A stretch of DNA of 64,000 bases from positions 1-64,000 of the forward strand of contig CAJNOI010000041.1 of NCBI GenBank assembly GCA_905250115.1. The letters run 5' to 3'. Shown one piece after another: positions 1 to 10,459 of the stretch; the stretch's first letter is position 1; every line of letters starts with the position of its first letter. Origin of the DNA: Adineta steineri. Its lineage: Eukaryota; Rotifera; Eurotatoria; Adinetida; Adinetidae. Below the pieces are notes generated by a model. It was not told the DNA's origin. It did no database searches and worked only from the letters and a program-made list of their open reading frames with translations. Made by a program: the position numbers and the translations under genes.

Positions 1-701
1 CTAAAAAAAATACAATGAATTAAAAATAAAATTAAATCGGCTGGATTATGTGATGATTGTCTTCCGTTATCGTATTATTATCAAAAACTTAATTTAGATA
101 GATTTGAAATCAAACAAAATCGAAATACAATTGCATCGATTGTCGCCGGATCATTGGTGTGCAAAAGATTTTTTTTTCGCTTTAAATTTTTCAGTTTAAT
201 ATTACTTTTAGTTTACTATTGGTTGGTGGTTAATTATTGATGTTTGTATACGTTATCCATCAAATGACCAATTTCATAAGGCACTTCTTACTATTGGAAT
301 AATTGCATCGCTTGCTTTGATCTTGTAAATTTTTCCTTATTTTTTTTTAGTTTATTATTAATTCTAACACTTTTATTTTTTAGTGTCAACTCTATATCAA
401 ATTCACGCTTTCATGGTGATTATTATCGCGATGGATGTATTGGTTTAACACTAGCACGAGTTATACTTTTTCTCTCATTTTTATTCGTATTCGGCAGTGT
501 AATTGCTGGTGCATGGCTTATGATAGCGTTATATATGATTCCAAATGCCAAGGATATATATCCAGGTGTAGCACTTTTTATTCAAACTTTACTTATTTTT
601 GCCAGGTAATTTTATTAATCATCAAATATAAAGAACAAATAATTCTTTTTTTTGCTTCTAGTACACTTATACTGAAATTTGGTCGAACGGAAGATGATTA
701 A
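1..701 (+). CDS. TMEM50: TMEM50A/B-like four-TM membrane protein, 5' end missing
   Basis: Small multi-pass membrane protein of the TMEM50 family, endomembrane proteins of poorly defined role. Four coding segments join in frame: about 19-156, 212-324, 384-605 and 662-701. Family landmarks are visible: KQNRNTIASIVAG near the start, GWWLIID in the first membrane segment, GDYYRDGCIG between segments 2 and 3, AKDIYPGVALF, and the typical C-terminus KFGRTED followed by stop. Introns are 50-60 nt with GT/AG ends. The frame is closed by a TGA at 16-18, and no in-frame ATG or AG acceptor lies between it and the conserved region, so the first exon is either upstream of the window or disrupted. Identity is secure, the start is not. 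Confidence 0.85.
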
Positions 702-1926
702 TTTTATCTCGAACTGTATAAACTTTCATTGTAGTTGATCTGATTCACTTTACCTATTGTCTTGACAAATAAATAATGTGCATTTTTTTTTGTATTCATT
801 TTCTTTCGTGATGCATTTATAAATAAAACGAGAATACTCTTCAACAAAGTCAATCCAGGTATATTAAATTTATAAGAAGATTTAATAATTTCTTTTTCAT
901 CATCATCTATAGTACAGTAGCGTGATTGCTATTCAATTCTTTCCCATCATAAATGTTTTGTAATCAGCTGTGATTAAAAAATTACTTGTCCTTTTTTTCG
1001 AGATTTGAACTAAAACTATTCTTTTGTATTGATTAAATGATATGCGACAGTATTGAACAGAAAACATATCTTATAAAATATTCAAATCAAATTGATTAAA
1101 CAATCAGTAAATATGACAATATCCAGAAGAAAGATGTAGTGACATTCACTTGTTACCATTTTAATAAACGATCAAATAAAACCAGATATAATTCAATAGT
1201 CTTAATCATTTTCTTTTTCAATATTTCAAGTAGAGAAATTCATTTGGATTGCATTAGTAAATATATGTGTTCTCTTACTGAAATTATAATATTATCTGAG
1301 ATTATCTTTTTCTTTTCTAAGATTAAAATATGAAACGCTACTTAAATCCGTTTAATATGCTCATAAAAAATGTTCTGAAAGATTAATTTGCTTGTTTTTC
1401 ATAAACTTGAATAATCAAAGGAAATATTTTTAAAACTAGTCTTTATTCCATTAATAGCATTTACTATCATACAATATTACTTTTTTTTAATTTCAATAGG
1501 AATGAAAAACTAAATTTTGTATTAATTCACTAAATGCAATAAAAGTAGGACAAAAATTTGTCGACGTCCTTTTTCTATGAAATGATTTTTAAATGAACTA
1601 TATATCTTTATTAAATAATTGTATGTCACAGTTACACATAACGACATGAGATAGAACAGATCAGACTTTCTTTCTTTTTTGTCTTCTTTCTTTTTTCCTT
1701 TCTTTTTTTTTCTTCTCTTTTGCCGTTTCTATCATCACACTAGTGACTGTTTCCGGTCATAGACATTTTTTTTGTTCGTTCGTTTGGCCTAACATCCTTT
1801 TTAACTGAAAAGGAAAAAAAATGATGAAGAAAAAATGACGAGAAAAAAAAATTATAATGTAGAAATAGTTTTCTTCTCCATTTGATTTAGTTCAATCAAA
1901 TATTGAGAACTATATATTAACCACCT
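702..1926. other. intergenic, AT-rich
   Basis: No supported gene. Contains poly-pyrimidine tracts (about 1669-1720) and, close to the next gene, A-rich sequence. A 64-codon reading frame near 1139 has no family resemblance and looks like chance. Confidence 0.6.
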
Positions 1927-3815
1927 ATGGATGAAAACTTCTTACGACATTGTTATGTCATACGAAATTCTGAACAACAACAGCAGCAGCAACATAATCA
2001 TCGATATACACGTTTTGATGATCATCGTTCATTTACAGAACAACAATCACAACAACAATTAACATTGACACCTCCTGTCGACAAATATCATCTTGTCTAT
2101 TTTGGACTATTTTGTTGTGGAATTGGTTTTTTATTACCTTATTCAATCTATATAACATGTGTTGATTATTTTCATACACAATTTCCACAAACAGCAATTA
2201 TATTTCATTTAAATTTTATTTATATTATTTTGGCATTTAGTACAGTTTTATTTAGTAATATTATTGCAAATGTTCTATCAGTTAAACGTCGTGTGATATT
2301 TGGTTATTGCCTTACATTAATTATACTTATGTTTATTACTATTTTTTGTGTTGGCTTAGAAATGTTTCCACAAAATTTATCCTATACTATTTTTCTATTA
2401 TCTGTTGCTATACTCGCAATTGGATGTACATGTAAGATTTTTTTTCTTCTTTTTTCTTGAAATAATATACATATATATATGAATTTTGATTAGTACAACA
2501 ATCAAGTTTTTATGGATTAACAAGTATGTTACCATTTCGATATACACAAGCTGTAATGACTGGTGAAAGTGAGTATTTCATATCTTTTTAATTTACTAAT
2601 GAGTTTTCATTTTCAAGGTTTCGCTGGTCTACTTGCGTCTTGGTAAGAATGAATTTTTTTTAGTTAATAATATATACATATATAGGATTCATTATTTATA
2701 TATTTTAGTGCTCGGATTAGTACAAATTTATTTATGCCAAATGATAGTCATTTGAGCACAATATTATTTTTTTCACTTGGCCTTTTATTTGTTCAATTTT
2801 GTTTTATATTTTATCTTATGATTCAACGTTCAACATTTATTGAATATTATGTTCGTCAATGTGAAAATGCAAAACGAAATGAAGATATTGAATTTCAAAT
2901 TCGATGTCATGCAGCATCGATTAATTCGAAACAAACGATAATTGATGAATCTGTATGTTACTTTTAATTTATAGATAAGATTTATTTCTGTAATATTTTC
3001 AAAGGAAGAAACTCTTGAATCAAATACATCAACTATTCGAGATCCTCATTTTGGGATATTAACTATGGATACATTTGATGATCAACAACAGCCAATTATT
3101 CCAACAAATTATGAATATTCTTTAAAACTATGGTTTCGAATTAAACGTATGATATATTGTTTGAATTACTTAAAAAAATAGTTTATTGATTTTACACATA
3201 GGTGAATGGTATCGTCGAGTTGATTGCATGAGAACAATATGGCCTTATATGATTTGTATAGCATTTACGTATTTTGTAACTTTATCGTTATTCCCTGGTG
3301 TTGAATCTGAAATGATTAATTGTCAATGGCGTGAATCGTTACCAATTATTTTAATGGCTTTATTCAATATATTTGACGTTTTTGGTAAAATATTTGCACT
3401 TGCAACTCATCATATATTGTCGCCAATGAAATTATTGCTCTGTAGTCTTTTACGTTTTATTTATATACCATTGATGATTCTATGTATTTTACCTAAACGT
3501 TCACCATTGTTATCAAATATATTTTGGCAATTTTTTCTATCAAGTACACTTGGTTTAACAAATGGGTATTTCGGTAGTGTACCAATGATTCGTGCACCAG
3601 TAACAATTATTGAAGAACGAAAAGAATTAACAGGAAATTTAATGATGTTTTCTTATTCCGTTGGATTAACACTTGGAAGTCTTTTATCTTATTTACTTGA
3701 TGCAATCATCGGTCAAAGTACTGGCGTTGACTGGTGTCAACCAGTATCACTACTCAATCAAACGATATGGACTACCATTAATAATACTACTAATAATAAT
3801 GACAACAGCTCTTGA
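1927..3815 (+). CDS. SLC29A4: Equilibrative nucleoside transporter, ENT4/PMAT-like (SLC29A4)
   Basis: Plasma-membrane facilitative transporter; the ENT4 branch moves nucleosides and organic cations/monoamines. Six exons (1927-2431, 2494-2568, 2618-2642, 2709-2952, 3005-3146, 3202-3815) sum to 1605 nt, 534 residues, matching the usual ENT4 length of about 530. The N-terminus is a Gln-rich cytosolic stretch. TM1 starts at YHLVYFGLFCCGIGFLLPY. The strongest signature is QQSSFYGLTSMLPFRYTQ followed by AVMTGESFAGLL, which is characteristic of ENT4, then a long acidic cytosolic loop and the WPYMICIAFTYFVTLSLFPG block of the second half. The C-terminus carries the SYSVGLTLGSLLSYLLD helix. Introns are 50-66 nt. 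The ATG is the first in frame. The gene is intact. Confidence 0.9.
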
Positions 3816-3999
3816 TACTTCGAGTAATCTATCATCATTTTGAGCAACAACAACAAATGTTATAGCAACTATAACTAATGAAGACTTTATTTTATCGATA
3901 TTTTCTCATATATATATACACACACATATCTACTCTTTCCTTCTCATAAATATATACTTATCTTTTCACAAGTCGATCAACCCATATATTCTTTAAAAT

Positions 4000-4426
4000 A
4001 TGTTAAAGAAATTTTCTTGGTTCGGTATGTAAAATAAATAGATTATCATGAACAATAATACCCTTTCTTTCTTATTAACATTTAGTTCTTCTTATCATAT
4101 TAGTTGGTTATCAAATGGCACCATTATCTGATGATGATGATAATAACAATAATTATTATGGATTAAATAATCGATTACAATCGCTTAATTCTGAACAATT
4201 AGCTGAATTGAGTGAATATTTTGCACTTCAAGCTAAAGAAGATCCAACATCTGACAATGTAGATCGTAATTCAGATGAAAGATCTATGACTAAACGTGAT
4301 GCTTTATGGACAACAACAGAAGTTCTCGATTGTATTCGACGTGTAAAATTATACAAGAACAGTTCAAAACTTGATCTTGTCACAGAAATGCTCAATTGTT
4401 ATCGACGTTTGAAACATGCTGGTTAA
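4000..4426 (+). CDS. Small secreted precursor, candidate amidated disulfide neuropeptide
   Basis: Not assigned to a family. Exon 4000-4024 joins exon 4086-4426 in frame to give 121 residues. The first exon plus the start of the second form a clear signal peptide (MLKKFSWF then VLLIILVG). An Asp/Asn-rich acidic spacer follows, then a dibasic Lys-Arg at residues 78-79. The remaining C-terminal part has exactly two cysteines (91 and 113) 21 residues apart and ends in a terminal glycine directly before the stop. Signal peptide, acidic propeptide, KR cleavage site, one possible disulfide loop and a C-terminal Gly as amide donor together fit a peptide-hormone precursor. That role is inference. It lies 184 nt downstream of the ENT4-like gene on the same strand. 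Confidence 0.6.
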
Positions 4427-4729
4427 AACAAAAACATTTCTATAATTATTGCGAAGATTGAAATAAATAAAATCCTACATTACATACATATATTTAAAAA
4501 ATACAAATATCTTATTATGAATTTCAATGATTCATTCACTTTTTTTCTCATTATTACTGAAAATATTTGAATAACTGAAAGTTTATTGTTTAGATTTTAA
4601 CATTGTAGATATGTTATTATGTATTAAAAGATCTTAATTAACAAGATGTCATCAATAATTCGCGCATTTTTTAATATTGAAAAGATAGTAGTGCAATAGC
4701 GTGTTAATTGATTAGAACAATTTTTTAAG
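4427..4729. other. intergenic spacer
   Basis: Contains AATAAA-like sites just after the upstream stop (around 4460) and otherwise featureless AT-rich sequence. Confidence 0.5.
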
Positions 4730-5435
4730 ATGAAAAAATATCTATCTATGGTTAACAATCATTCTAAACATTCACGACGATTCAAATACAATCGAAAGCA
4801 ATATTTATATGATGAGAATGAAAATAGTGATAAATATTTATCACTTGATATGTTAACAACAATATCAACAATGACAAAATCTAAAAGCAGTGCTCAGTTT
4901 TATTGAAAGCAATTACTTATAGGAATTCCTATACTCATTTAGACACCGAAATACTTGTTGGTATTCAACAAAAATCTTCAACAATCATCGATTGGCTTCC
5001 AATTTTATCTATAATCTTAGCTGTTATTATTTGTCTCATTGCTTTCATTGTTTTATGTAAACAACAAATGTATGTAATGATCATAAGATTTCTATGAATT
5101 ATATATGTATTATCTAGAGATCATCGTCATTATATTTATTCTCAAATAAGACAACGACGACGATCAGATAATCGAAATAAAAATAATAATCAAATGTCTT
5201 TGGATGAAATTGATGTCGCTGAATGTATCGATAGTGATATGGAATTTATACCAGGACTTAATATATTATTGGCTAAAGGTGATATAATACTTGATGATAA
5301 TGATGCTGAAATGGTTAGTTATAATTACTTGGACAAATTAATTAAAATAACATATGATTTCTGTTTCAGCTTAATTCAATGAGTACATTTGATCGTCTTC
5401 AATATTTTCAAACACTTCTTAATCATGTTAAATAA
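4730..5435 (+). CDS. Single-pass membrane protein, unrecognised
   Basis: No known family. Proposed start at 4730 (MKKYLSMV), a basic hydrophilic N-terminus, then one hydrophobic helix (LPILSIILAVIICLIAFIVL) around 4999-5055, followed by a cytosolic-looking tail with a basic patch (QIRQRRRSD) and an acidic segment. The later exons are well supported: intron 5070-5117 (GTATGT...CTAG) and intron 5314-5369 (GTTAGT...TTTCAG) both preserve frame, ending ...TLLNHVK and stop. The first junction is uncertain: the 4730 frame stops at 4902-4904, and a donor at 4854 (GTTAAC) with an acceptor at 4897 or 4920 is needed to link it. The real start may therefore differ. Confidence 0.5.
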
Positions 5436-5787
5436 CAAAATAAACTTTGTAAAATATTTCTTATATAGTTATCAAAAAGAAAAGAATACATTGATCTTCA
5501 TTGTTTTTTTTATCTTCATTTCATGTCAATCAATATTTGACAAAGAGATAAAAGTGTGTATTATAATCGTGGTTTCTCCCACTGCTAGATATTTTGCGAG
5601 GGTGAAAGATCGAATTAAAACGAAAAAAACGAATATACGTCATTGTCTCTCAAAGGTCGGATTAATTTCTTTGTCTAGTTAATCGTTTTGTTAATAATCA
5701 AATACATATATATATATAAGTAAAAGAATAGAAGTGAAAGTTCGTTAGTTACTTACTCAAAAACAGTTTTTATTCATATATACAATC
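5436..5787. other. intergenic, contains likely promoter of the hevein-like gene
   Basis: AT-rich with a TATATATATATAAG run near 5706-5719, about 70 nt before the next start codon, which could act as a TATA element. No gene seen. Confidence 0.4.
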
Positions 5788-6621
5788 ATGATTGGTTTAA
5801 TTCTTATCGTCTTAACTGTTATCTCATCTGTTGAATCAATGGCTTTGAATATTACAGGAAAAAGTTTGTTATCTAGTTGTTATTATTATTAAGTGATATA
5901 ATCTTTAAAATTTAGATCAACAACAATGTTGTGGAACGTGCTTTATATTTGGTTGTCCAGCTGGTCAATGTTGTTCACAATATGGATAGTAATGAATTTT
6001 AATATACATTTTTTATTTAATATATATTTGATATGTTTAGTTGTGGTGCAACACCTGAACATTGTCAAGGAGCAATAGTACAAGGGGATTGTCAAATAAA
6101 AGGATGTCCGAATGGATTATGTTGTTCAAAATTTGGATTTTGTGGAAATACACCTGAACATTGTGATAATACACCAGTAACGAATGGAAATTGTAAAACT
6201 CAAGGTTGTCCACCAGGTCATTGTTGTAGTGCTCATGGATTGTGAGGAAATGAAATTATATATTAGATAATCTATATTATTATTTATATATTGTAGTTGT
6301 GGTACAACATCTGAACATTGTAATAACATTGATCTAACTGTTGGACAAGGAAATTGTCAAGTGACAGGATGTCCAGCTGGTCTTTGTTGTTCAAGATTTG
6401 GATAGTATGTATATGCTATTGTTTGAACATATAAAAACAAAAATTTGTACCCTTTCTATAATAGCTGCGGTGGAACTCCTCAGCATTGCTTAGGAACAAA
6501 CGCCGGCTTGGTAGGATGTCCAAATTGTGCTGGCAATGTCGTCAGCAACTGTGCCAATGGTGGATGTGCCGGCAATGTTATCAGCAACTGTGCTACGGGT
6601 GGATGTATTGGCAAAAAATAA
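5788..6621 (+). CDS. Secreted hevein-type (ChtBD1) chitin-binding repeat protein
   Basis: Secreted lectin-like protein expected to bind chitin/GlcNAc polymers. Five exons (5788-5863, 5916-5988, 6041-6241, 6297-6404, 6465-6621) sum to 615 nt, 204 residues. A signal peptide (MIGLILIVLTVISSVES) is followed by four tandem Cys-rich units with the pattern C-P-x-G-x-C-C-S-x-x-G-[YF]-C-G-x-T-[PS]-[EQ]-H-C, the core of hevein domains. The C-terminus is a Cys/Gly tail with the repeated element NCA-GG-C. Three introns interrupt the same codon (the aromatic residue before CG) in phase 2 in units 1, 3 and 4, while unit 2 is uninterrupted, so units probably spread by exon duplication and one intron was lost. 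Hevein domains are typical of plants and fungi and rare in animals. Confidence 0.8.
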
Positions 6622-7223
6622 ATATTCCTTTTTGTATTATCGATTATTTTAAATATATAATCAAGAAAGAACTTCTTTTTTTATAAAATAAAATTTTGAG
6701 TATTTTTATATTAATTCGATTGTCATGAATTAGTAATTATAAAAAGAATTTTTTGCTTGATTATTCTGAATTAGACATGAAAGAAATTATGACCTTTTTG
6801 TCATTGCTCGTAACATTTATAATGAATTAAATTGTTATAATCAGTCTATATAAAAGTAATTGTTATGATATTAGTACATAAAAGAAAAACCCACTTTTAT
6901 ATTTAAGAGTTAATGTATAAAATCTGATAAATACTCATATATATATGGTACTATATGAAACTGATAAGCATATTTGATATGCGTAATTGAATCCAAATAT
7001 CACAATAATCTTGTCATACATACCACATGAACTTCAATCTCTTATAAATGCCGATATATATATGTGCGCATGTCGTATACGCATTCTAATGTCAATAGAC
7101 AAAGTAAAAAAATCTTTTCTTCATTTTTTTTTATCAAATATATAAGGTAGATATTTAATTCCTCGTCTCCTATCATTTTTCTTTTTACAGGCACACACGT
7201 GTATTATTCAAAAAAAAAAGAAT
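6622..7223. other. intergenic with a splice-acceptor-like site before the DUF1304 gene
   Basis: No gene seen. A TTTCTTTTTACAG sequence ends about 35 nt before the next ATG; it could accept a spliced leader or end a 5' UTR intron. Confidence 0.4.
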
Positions 7224-7772
7224 ATGGCTCTTGAATCAGTGATTCCTGGTTTAGCTATAACTGGATGTGTTTTCTGTGGTATTATTGCTGTCATACATAT
7301 CTATATATTTATTTTGGAATCAATACTTTGGCGAAAACGAGCAGCTAAATCATTTAAATTATCACAAGCAGTTGTTGATGCTAGTGCTGGTTTAGCTGCT
7401 AATCAAGGTTTTTACAATCTTCTACTTGCTGCTGGTCTTATTTGGGGTTTAGCAGAATTAAATGCTAGTACAATGTTATTCTTTTTAGCAGCAGTATTTA
7501 CTGCTGGTATTTTTGGTGTAATTACATCATCACCTCGTATATTAATTGTACAAGTTATACCTGCGTTACTCGGTTTTATTTTTGTTGCTTTTGGTTTTTT
7601 TCCAACGAAGGATTGGTCTTATTGGAGACATCCATTATATTTAGTATTAATTTTAATTGGTGCTGGTCTTGTAACAGCAATTTTAAGTTTTATTATAAAA
7701 AAAAAATTTCTGGATACTATTCCGAAAGTGTCTTCGAGATTAGCACCAGCTAACGATGACATACACTTCTGA
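7224..7772 (+). CDS. DUF1304-family integral membrane protein
   Basis: Intronless 182-residue protein. The N-terminal ~120 residues match the DUF1304 family, small membrane proteins known mainly from bacteria and some fungi, of unknown function. Visible family features are IAVIHIYIFILESILW in TM1, then the conserved LAANQGFYNLLLAAGLIWG block, the FFLAAVFTAGIFG segment and ILIVQVIPALLGF. The family usually ends near 120-130 residues; here another hydrophobic segment (YLVLILIGAGLVTAILSFII) and a lysine-rich, then polar, tail extend it. Absence of introns in an otherwise intron-rich neighbourhood, together with the family's distribution, makes horizontal acquisition plausible. The start ATG is preceded by a poly-A run and there is no alternative upstream. 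Confidence 0.8.
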   Translation: MALESVIPGLAITGCVFCGIIAVIHIYIFILESILWRKRAAKSFKLSQAVVDASAGLAANQGFYNLLLAAGLIWGLAELNASTMLFFLAAVFTAGIFGVITSSPRILIVQVIPALLGFIFVAFGFFPTKDWSYWRHPLYLVLILIGAGLVTAILSFIIKKKFLDTIPKVSSRLAPANDDIHF

Positions 7773-8173
7773 GTAAATATCCTACTTAATGAATAAAAAG
7801 ACTTTTTTTTTTGTACAATAAGAAATAAATCGACTTCTAATCTTCTTTAAAGGTAATTGTCTATTGAATTTATTGATTAATGTAATTATGTTTGTGACTC
7901 TACAGGATGTCATGATTTTTATAGAAATTTCATTTGTTTTTTAACTTTTATTTTCAGTCTAGTTAAGATTCATAAAAAAAAGGTCATTTACATGGTAGAC
8001 ATACAAGAAAAAAAGAAAGGAAGAGGTGTTAACTCCTAGTAAATATATTGTGCATGAATAGCTTACGTTTCCTATGAAACGGTCAAAGAAAAAAAAAATG
8101 AAATGTACAATGCGTATGATATGAACAAACAAAAGAATTGTTAGCAATCAAGTCGTTCTTTTTTCGGGCTTGT
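7773..8173. other. convergent 3' intergenic region
   Basis: Lies between the DUF1304 gene (plus) and the hydrophilic repeat gene (minus). Contains AATAAA at about 7791 and 7824. No gene seen. Confidence 0.4.
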
Positions 8174-8604
8174 TTATTTACCCATATTGGCTCCACCTGG
8201 TGCATGTCCTCCTGTACCAACAGAATGTCCACCATGAGCATTTTCATGTCCTAATTGTCGACCACGTTCAGCAGGATCAGGATTCATACCTGGATGTAAT
8301 TGTTCTTCGCTGCAATTAGATGCATCTGATGCATGTTTTCCACCGACGGGTTGATTACCGCCTGTTAAAATATATAATATATATCAATTAATAAAATTAT
8401 TTATTTCAAATTATAAAACTACATACCAGAATGGCCAACACCACCATGTCCACCTGTGCCAACGGATTGACCACCTTGAGCATTTTCATGACCGAGTTGT
8501 TTACCGCGTTCAGCTGGATCAGGATCCATACCTGGATGAGATGGATCTTCTGGTTTCTTATCATTAGATTGTTTGTCTCCGAGTTGATGTGCTCCTTCAG
8601 ACAT
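8174..8604 (-). CDS. Hydrophilic Gly/His-rich duplicated protein, LEA-like candidate
   Basis: Unrecognised 121-residue protein from two exons (8427-8604 and 8174-8361 on the minus strand; 366 nt including stop). It has no hydrophobic segment, no cysteine-rich core, and is rich in Gly, His, Gln, Asp and Asn. Each exon encodes one copy of the same unit: HPGM[DN]PDPAERG[KR]QLGHENA, then GG[QH]SVGTGGH. Composition and internal repetition resemble intrinsically disordered stress proteins (LEA or hydrophilin type), but no named LEA motif is present, so this is by analogy only. The upstream region carries a TATA box and heat-shock-element-like sequence, which fits stress induction. Confidence 0.7.
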
Positions 8605-8690
8605 ATTGATAATATTTAAAGTATTGTATGTAAAAACGAGTAGTTGTAGTAAAAGTAACGATGAATGAATCTGAAATGAAAAAAGTACTG

Positions 8691-8700
8691 CTATTTATAG
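8691..8700 (-). promoter_or_regulatory. TATA box of the hydrophilic protein gene
   Basis: Minus-strand CTATAAATAG, 87-96 nt before the start codon, leaving a short 5' UTR. Confidence 0.55.
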
Positions 8701-8728
8701 GAATAACTTTTTCTTTCTGTGATGGTTG

Positions 8729-8758
8729 TTCTAGAAGGAATAGAATAGAATAGAATAG
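8729..8758 (-). promoter_or_regulatory. Heat-shock-element-like array
   Basis: Palindromic TTCTAGAA (8729-8736) followed by further GAA units at 8738, 8743, 8748 and 8753, nearly all in 5-bp register, directly upstream of the TATA box. HSF binds alternating nGAAn/nTTCn units; TCTAGAA has also been linked to desiccation-induced genes in an anhydrobiotic midge. The (GAATA)n part could equally be a plain microsatellite. Confidence 0.5.
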
Positions 8759-10140
8759 TATTGTTGAGTGTACTCATTCTCCTCTGCTGTTGCTCTTATC
8801 GTGAGTATGTTTAAAAAAAGAAATTTACGATTCTTCATTTCTTATTGGTCGCGTGGAAAAGCGACGTGAAACACGTGAATATTACAATGGCATGTAATCG
8901 ACGTTTAAAAGAATCCAACCGTTTCATTCTAAAAGCTCAAGGCGTATGCAGAAGTAGTTTGTGATCAGATTAATCATTGAAACTCTTACATATACGCTAT
9001 TAAATGATTTTTTCTAAAAATAATATTTAACTTACTACGTTCTTTATATCTCAATCTATAACAAGCATGGAGAGTAAAAGAGTGCAAATAATTATTTAAA
9101 GCGAACTAATTAGATAAAGTTGAAGAATAATTGAAACAAGGCTTAATTAAATAGAAATATAAAAGAGCAACGTCTAAACACTTGTGACTGCTCGATGAAT
9201 ATCATACTACACAATTCATCATTATCTAGTACATATAAGTGTCTAAAAACAAAGACGAGACATATGTCTAAGTTATATATAAACTAGACAATAGACAGAT
9301 TCACTGTCTTATGCGACGTATAGCGCTTTCTACAGTGTGTGCCTCTACAATAGTTTCCATGGTTCCCTCAAATGATTGAACTTCTTTAACCAATGACCAC
9401 AAATGGTCAATGTCTATTATCGCTGTGAGATACATTTTACAGAATAAGAGCAACGGCATGAACTTTTTTTTTCTTCTCATTTTACCATGGTTACGAACAA
9501 TGATTTCAAAAGAAGAATACATTGTATGCAAAGAAAATGTAAAAAGGTGTGTCCGTTACAATAGTAACGAGTGCATAGAGTAGAATCAATAGTTTTCATC
9601 TGAATCATACAAAATACAATAGAAAAAAATTTAAATTCGTAATAAGTATTAACAAAATGCGCTTATTTTAATATTTATGATTTGTTAATAAAATCACATG
9701 ATAAAACGAATATGACGTTTGAATTTTAATGTATGTTATTCAGTGTAAATAAAAGATGCAAAAATGTTAACTATGCAATAAATATTTAAACATAATTCAT
9801 ATAATATGAATAAATATAATTTTAAACTTTTATAATTATAGCATTAAACACATGCTCATAATGGTTTTGATTTTAGACGATAAGAATATTCAAGGATTTT
9901 TATATAATAAAATTTATATTATCATTGAGAATTGTTTTCGTTTTTGATAATAAGATTCTTAATCTTTGACGAAGAAGTTTTTCGGGACCATTAAAATTTA
10001 TGATCTGCAATTAATAGTATATCTGTATTCTTCCTATTGAAAATATATGATCCTAATAAAATTTATATTAGGAAAAAAAAGCGCAGAGTATTTTTTTTTC
10101 TTAACTTGGAATTGAAATGCCGAATAATTATCTTTAATTT
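8759..10140. other. intergenic, includes distal promoter elements
   Basis: Contains an inverted CCAAT (8844-8848) and a CACGTG palindrome (8872-8877) upstream of the hydrophilic protein gene; their use is unproven. The rest is AT-rich, with one weak minus-strand coding candidate listed separately. Confidence 0.4.
9301..9531 (-). pseudogene. Short reading frame, possible gene fragment
   Basis: 76-codon open frame with a mixed charged composition unlike the surrounding AT-rich chance frames. Its second half (LWSLVKEVQSFEGTMETIVE then AHTVESAIRRIRQ) faintly recalls the helical TFIIS-N/LEDGF integrase-binding fold, where a TM pair and a KKIRR-like end occur. A possible donor (CA|GTGAAT) lies at the stop. 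No partner exon was found, so a decayed fragment is as likely as a gene. Confidence 0.2.
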
Positions 10141-10398
10141 ATGTGGAATATAAATACTATATCTGATTTATATCAAATTGCAAATAATATAACAATTAAT
10201 AATGGAACGATTCCTAAACGAAATTCATCATCTAATAATATTATGATTATTCTATTTTTTAGTTTTATTTCTTTTATTATTTTAATATGTCTGATGAATT
10301 TATTTATACAAAAATATCGAAAACAAAATAACCTAAATTCAATACAAAAGACAAAACAAATAATAGAAACATCTCATCAACCTGATTCTATTAAATGA
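10141..10398 (+). CDS. Small single-pass membrane protein, hypothetical
   Basis: 85 codons, ATG start, Asn-rich N-terminus with potential N-glycosylation sites (NIT, NGT), one hydrophobic helix (MIILFFSFISFIILICLMNLF) then a basic tail (QKYRKQ). The organisation is that of a type I single-pass micro-protein, but AT-rich DNA readily generates such frames and no family is recognised. Confidence 0.3.
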   Translation: MWNINTISDLYQIANNITINNGTIPKRNSSSNNIMIILFFSFISFIILICLMNLFIQKYRKQNNLNSIQKTKQIIETSHQPDSIK

Positions 10399-10459
10399 TA
10401 TTTGTATTATAGTCATTTTTAACTGTTTATATACCCCAAAAAACGTTATAGACTTCGAA

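Noticed and set aside
1139..1333. 64-codon plus-strand frame
   Set aside because: Asn/Ile/Phe-rich, no domain, no splice partners; typical of AT-rich chance frames.
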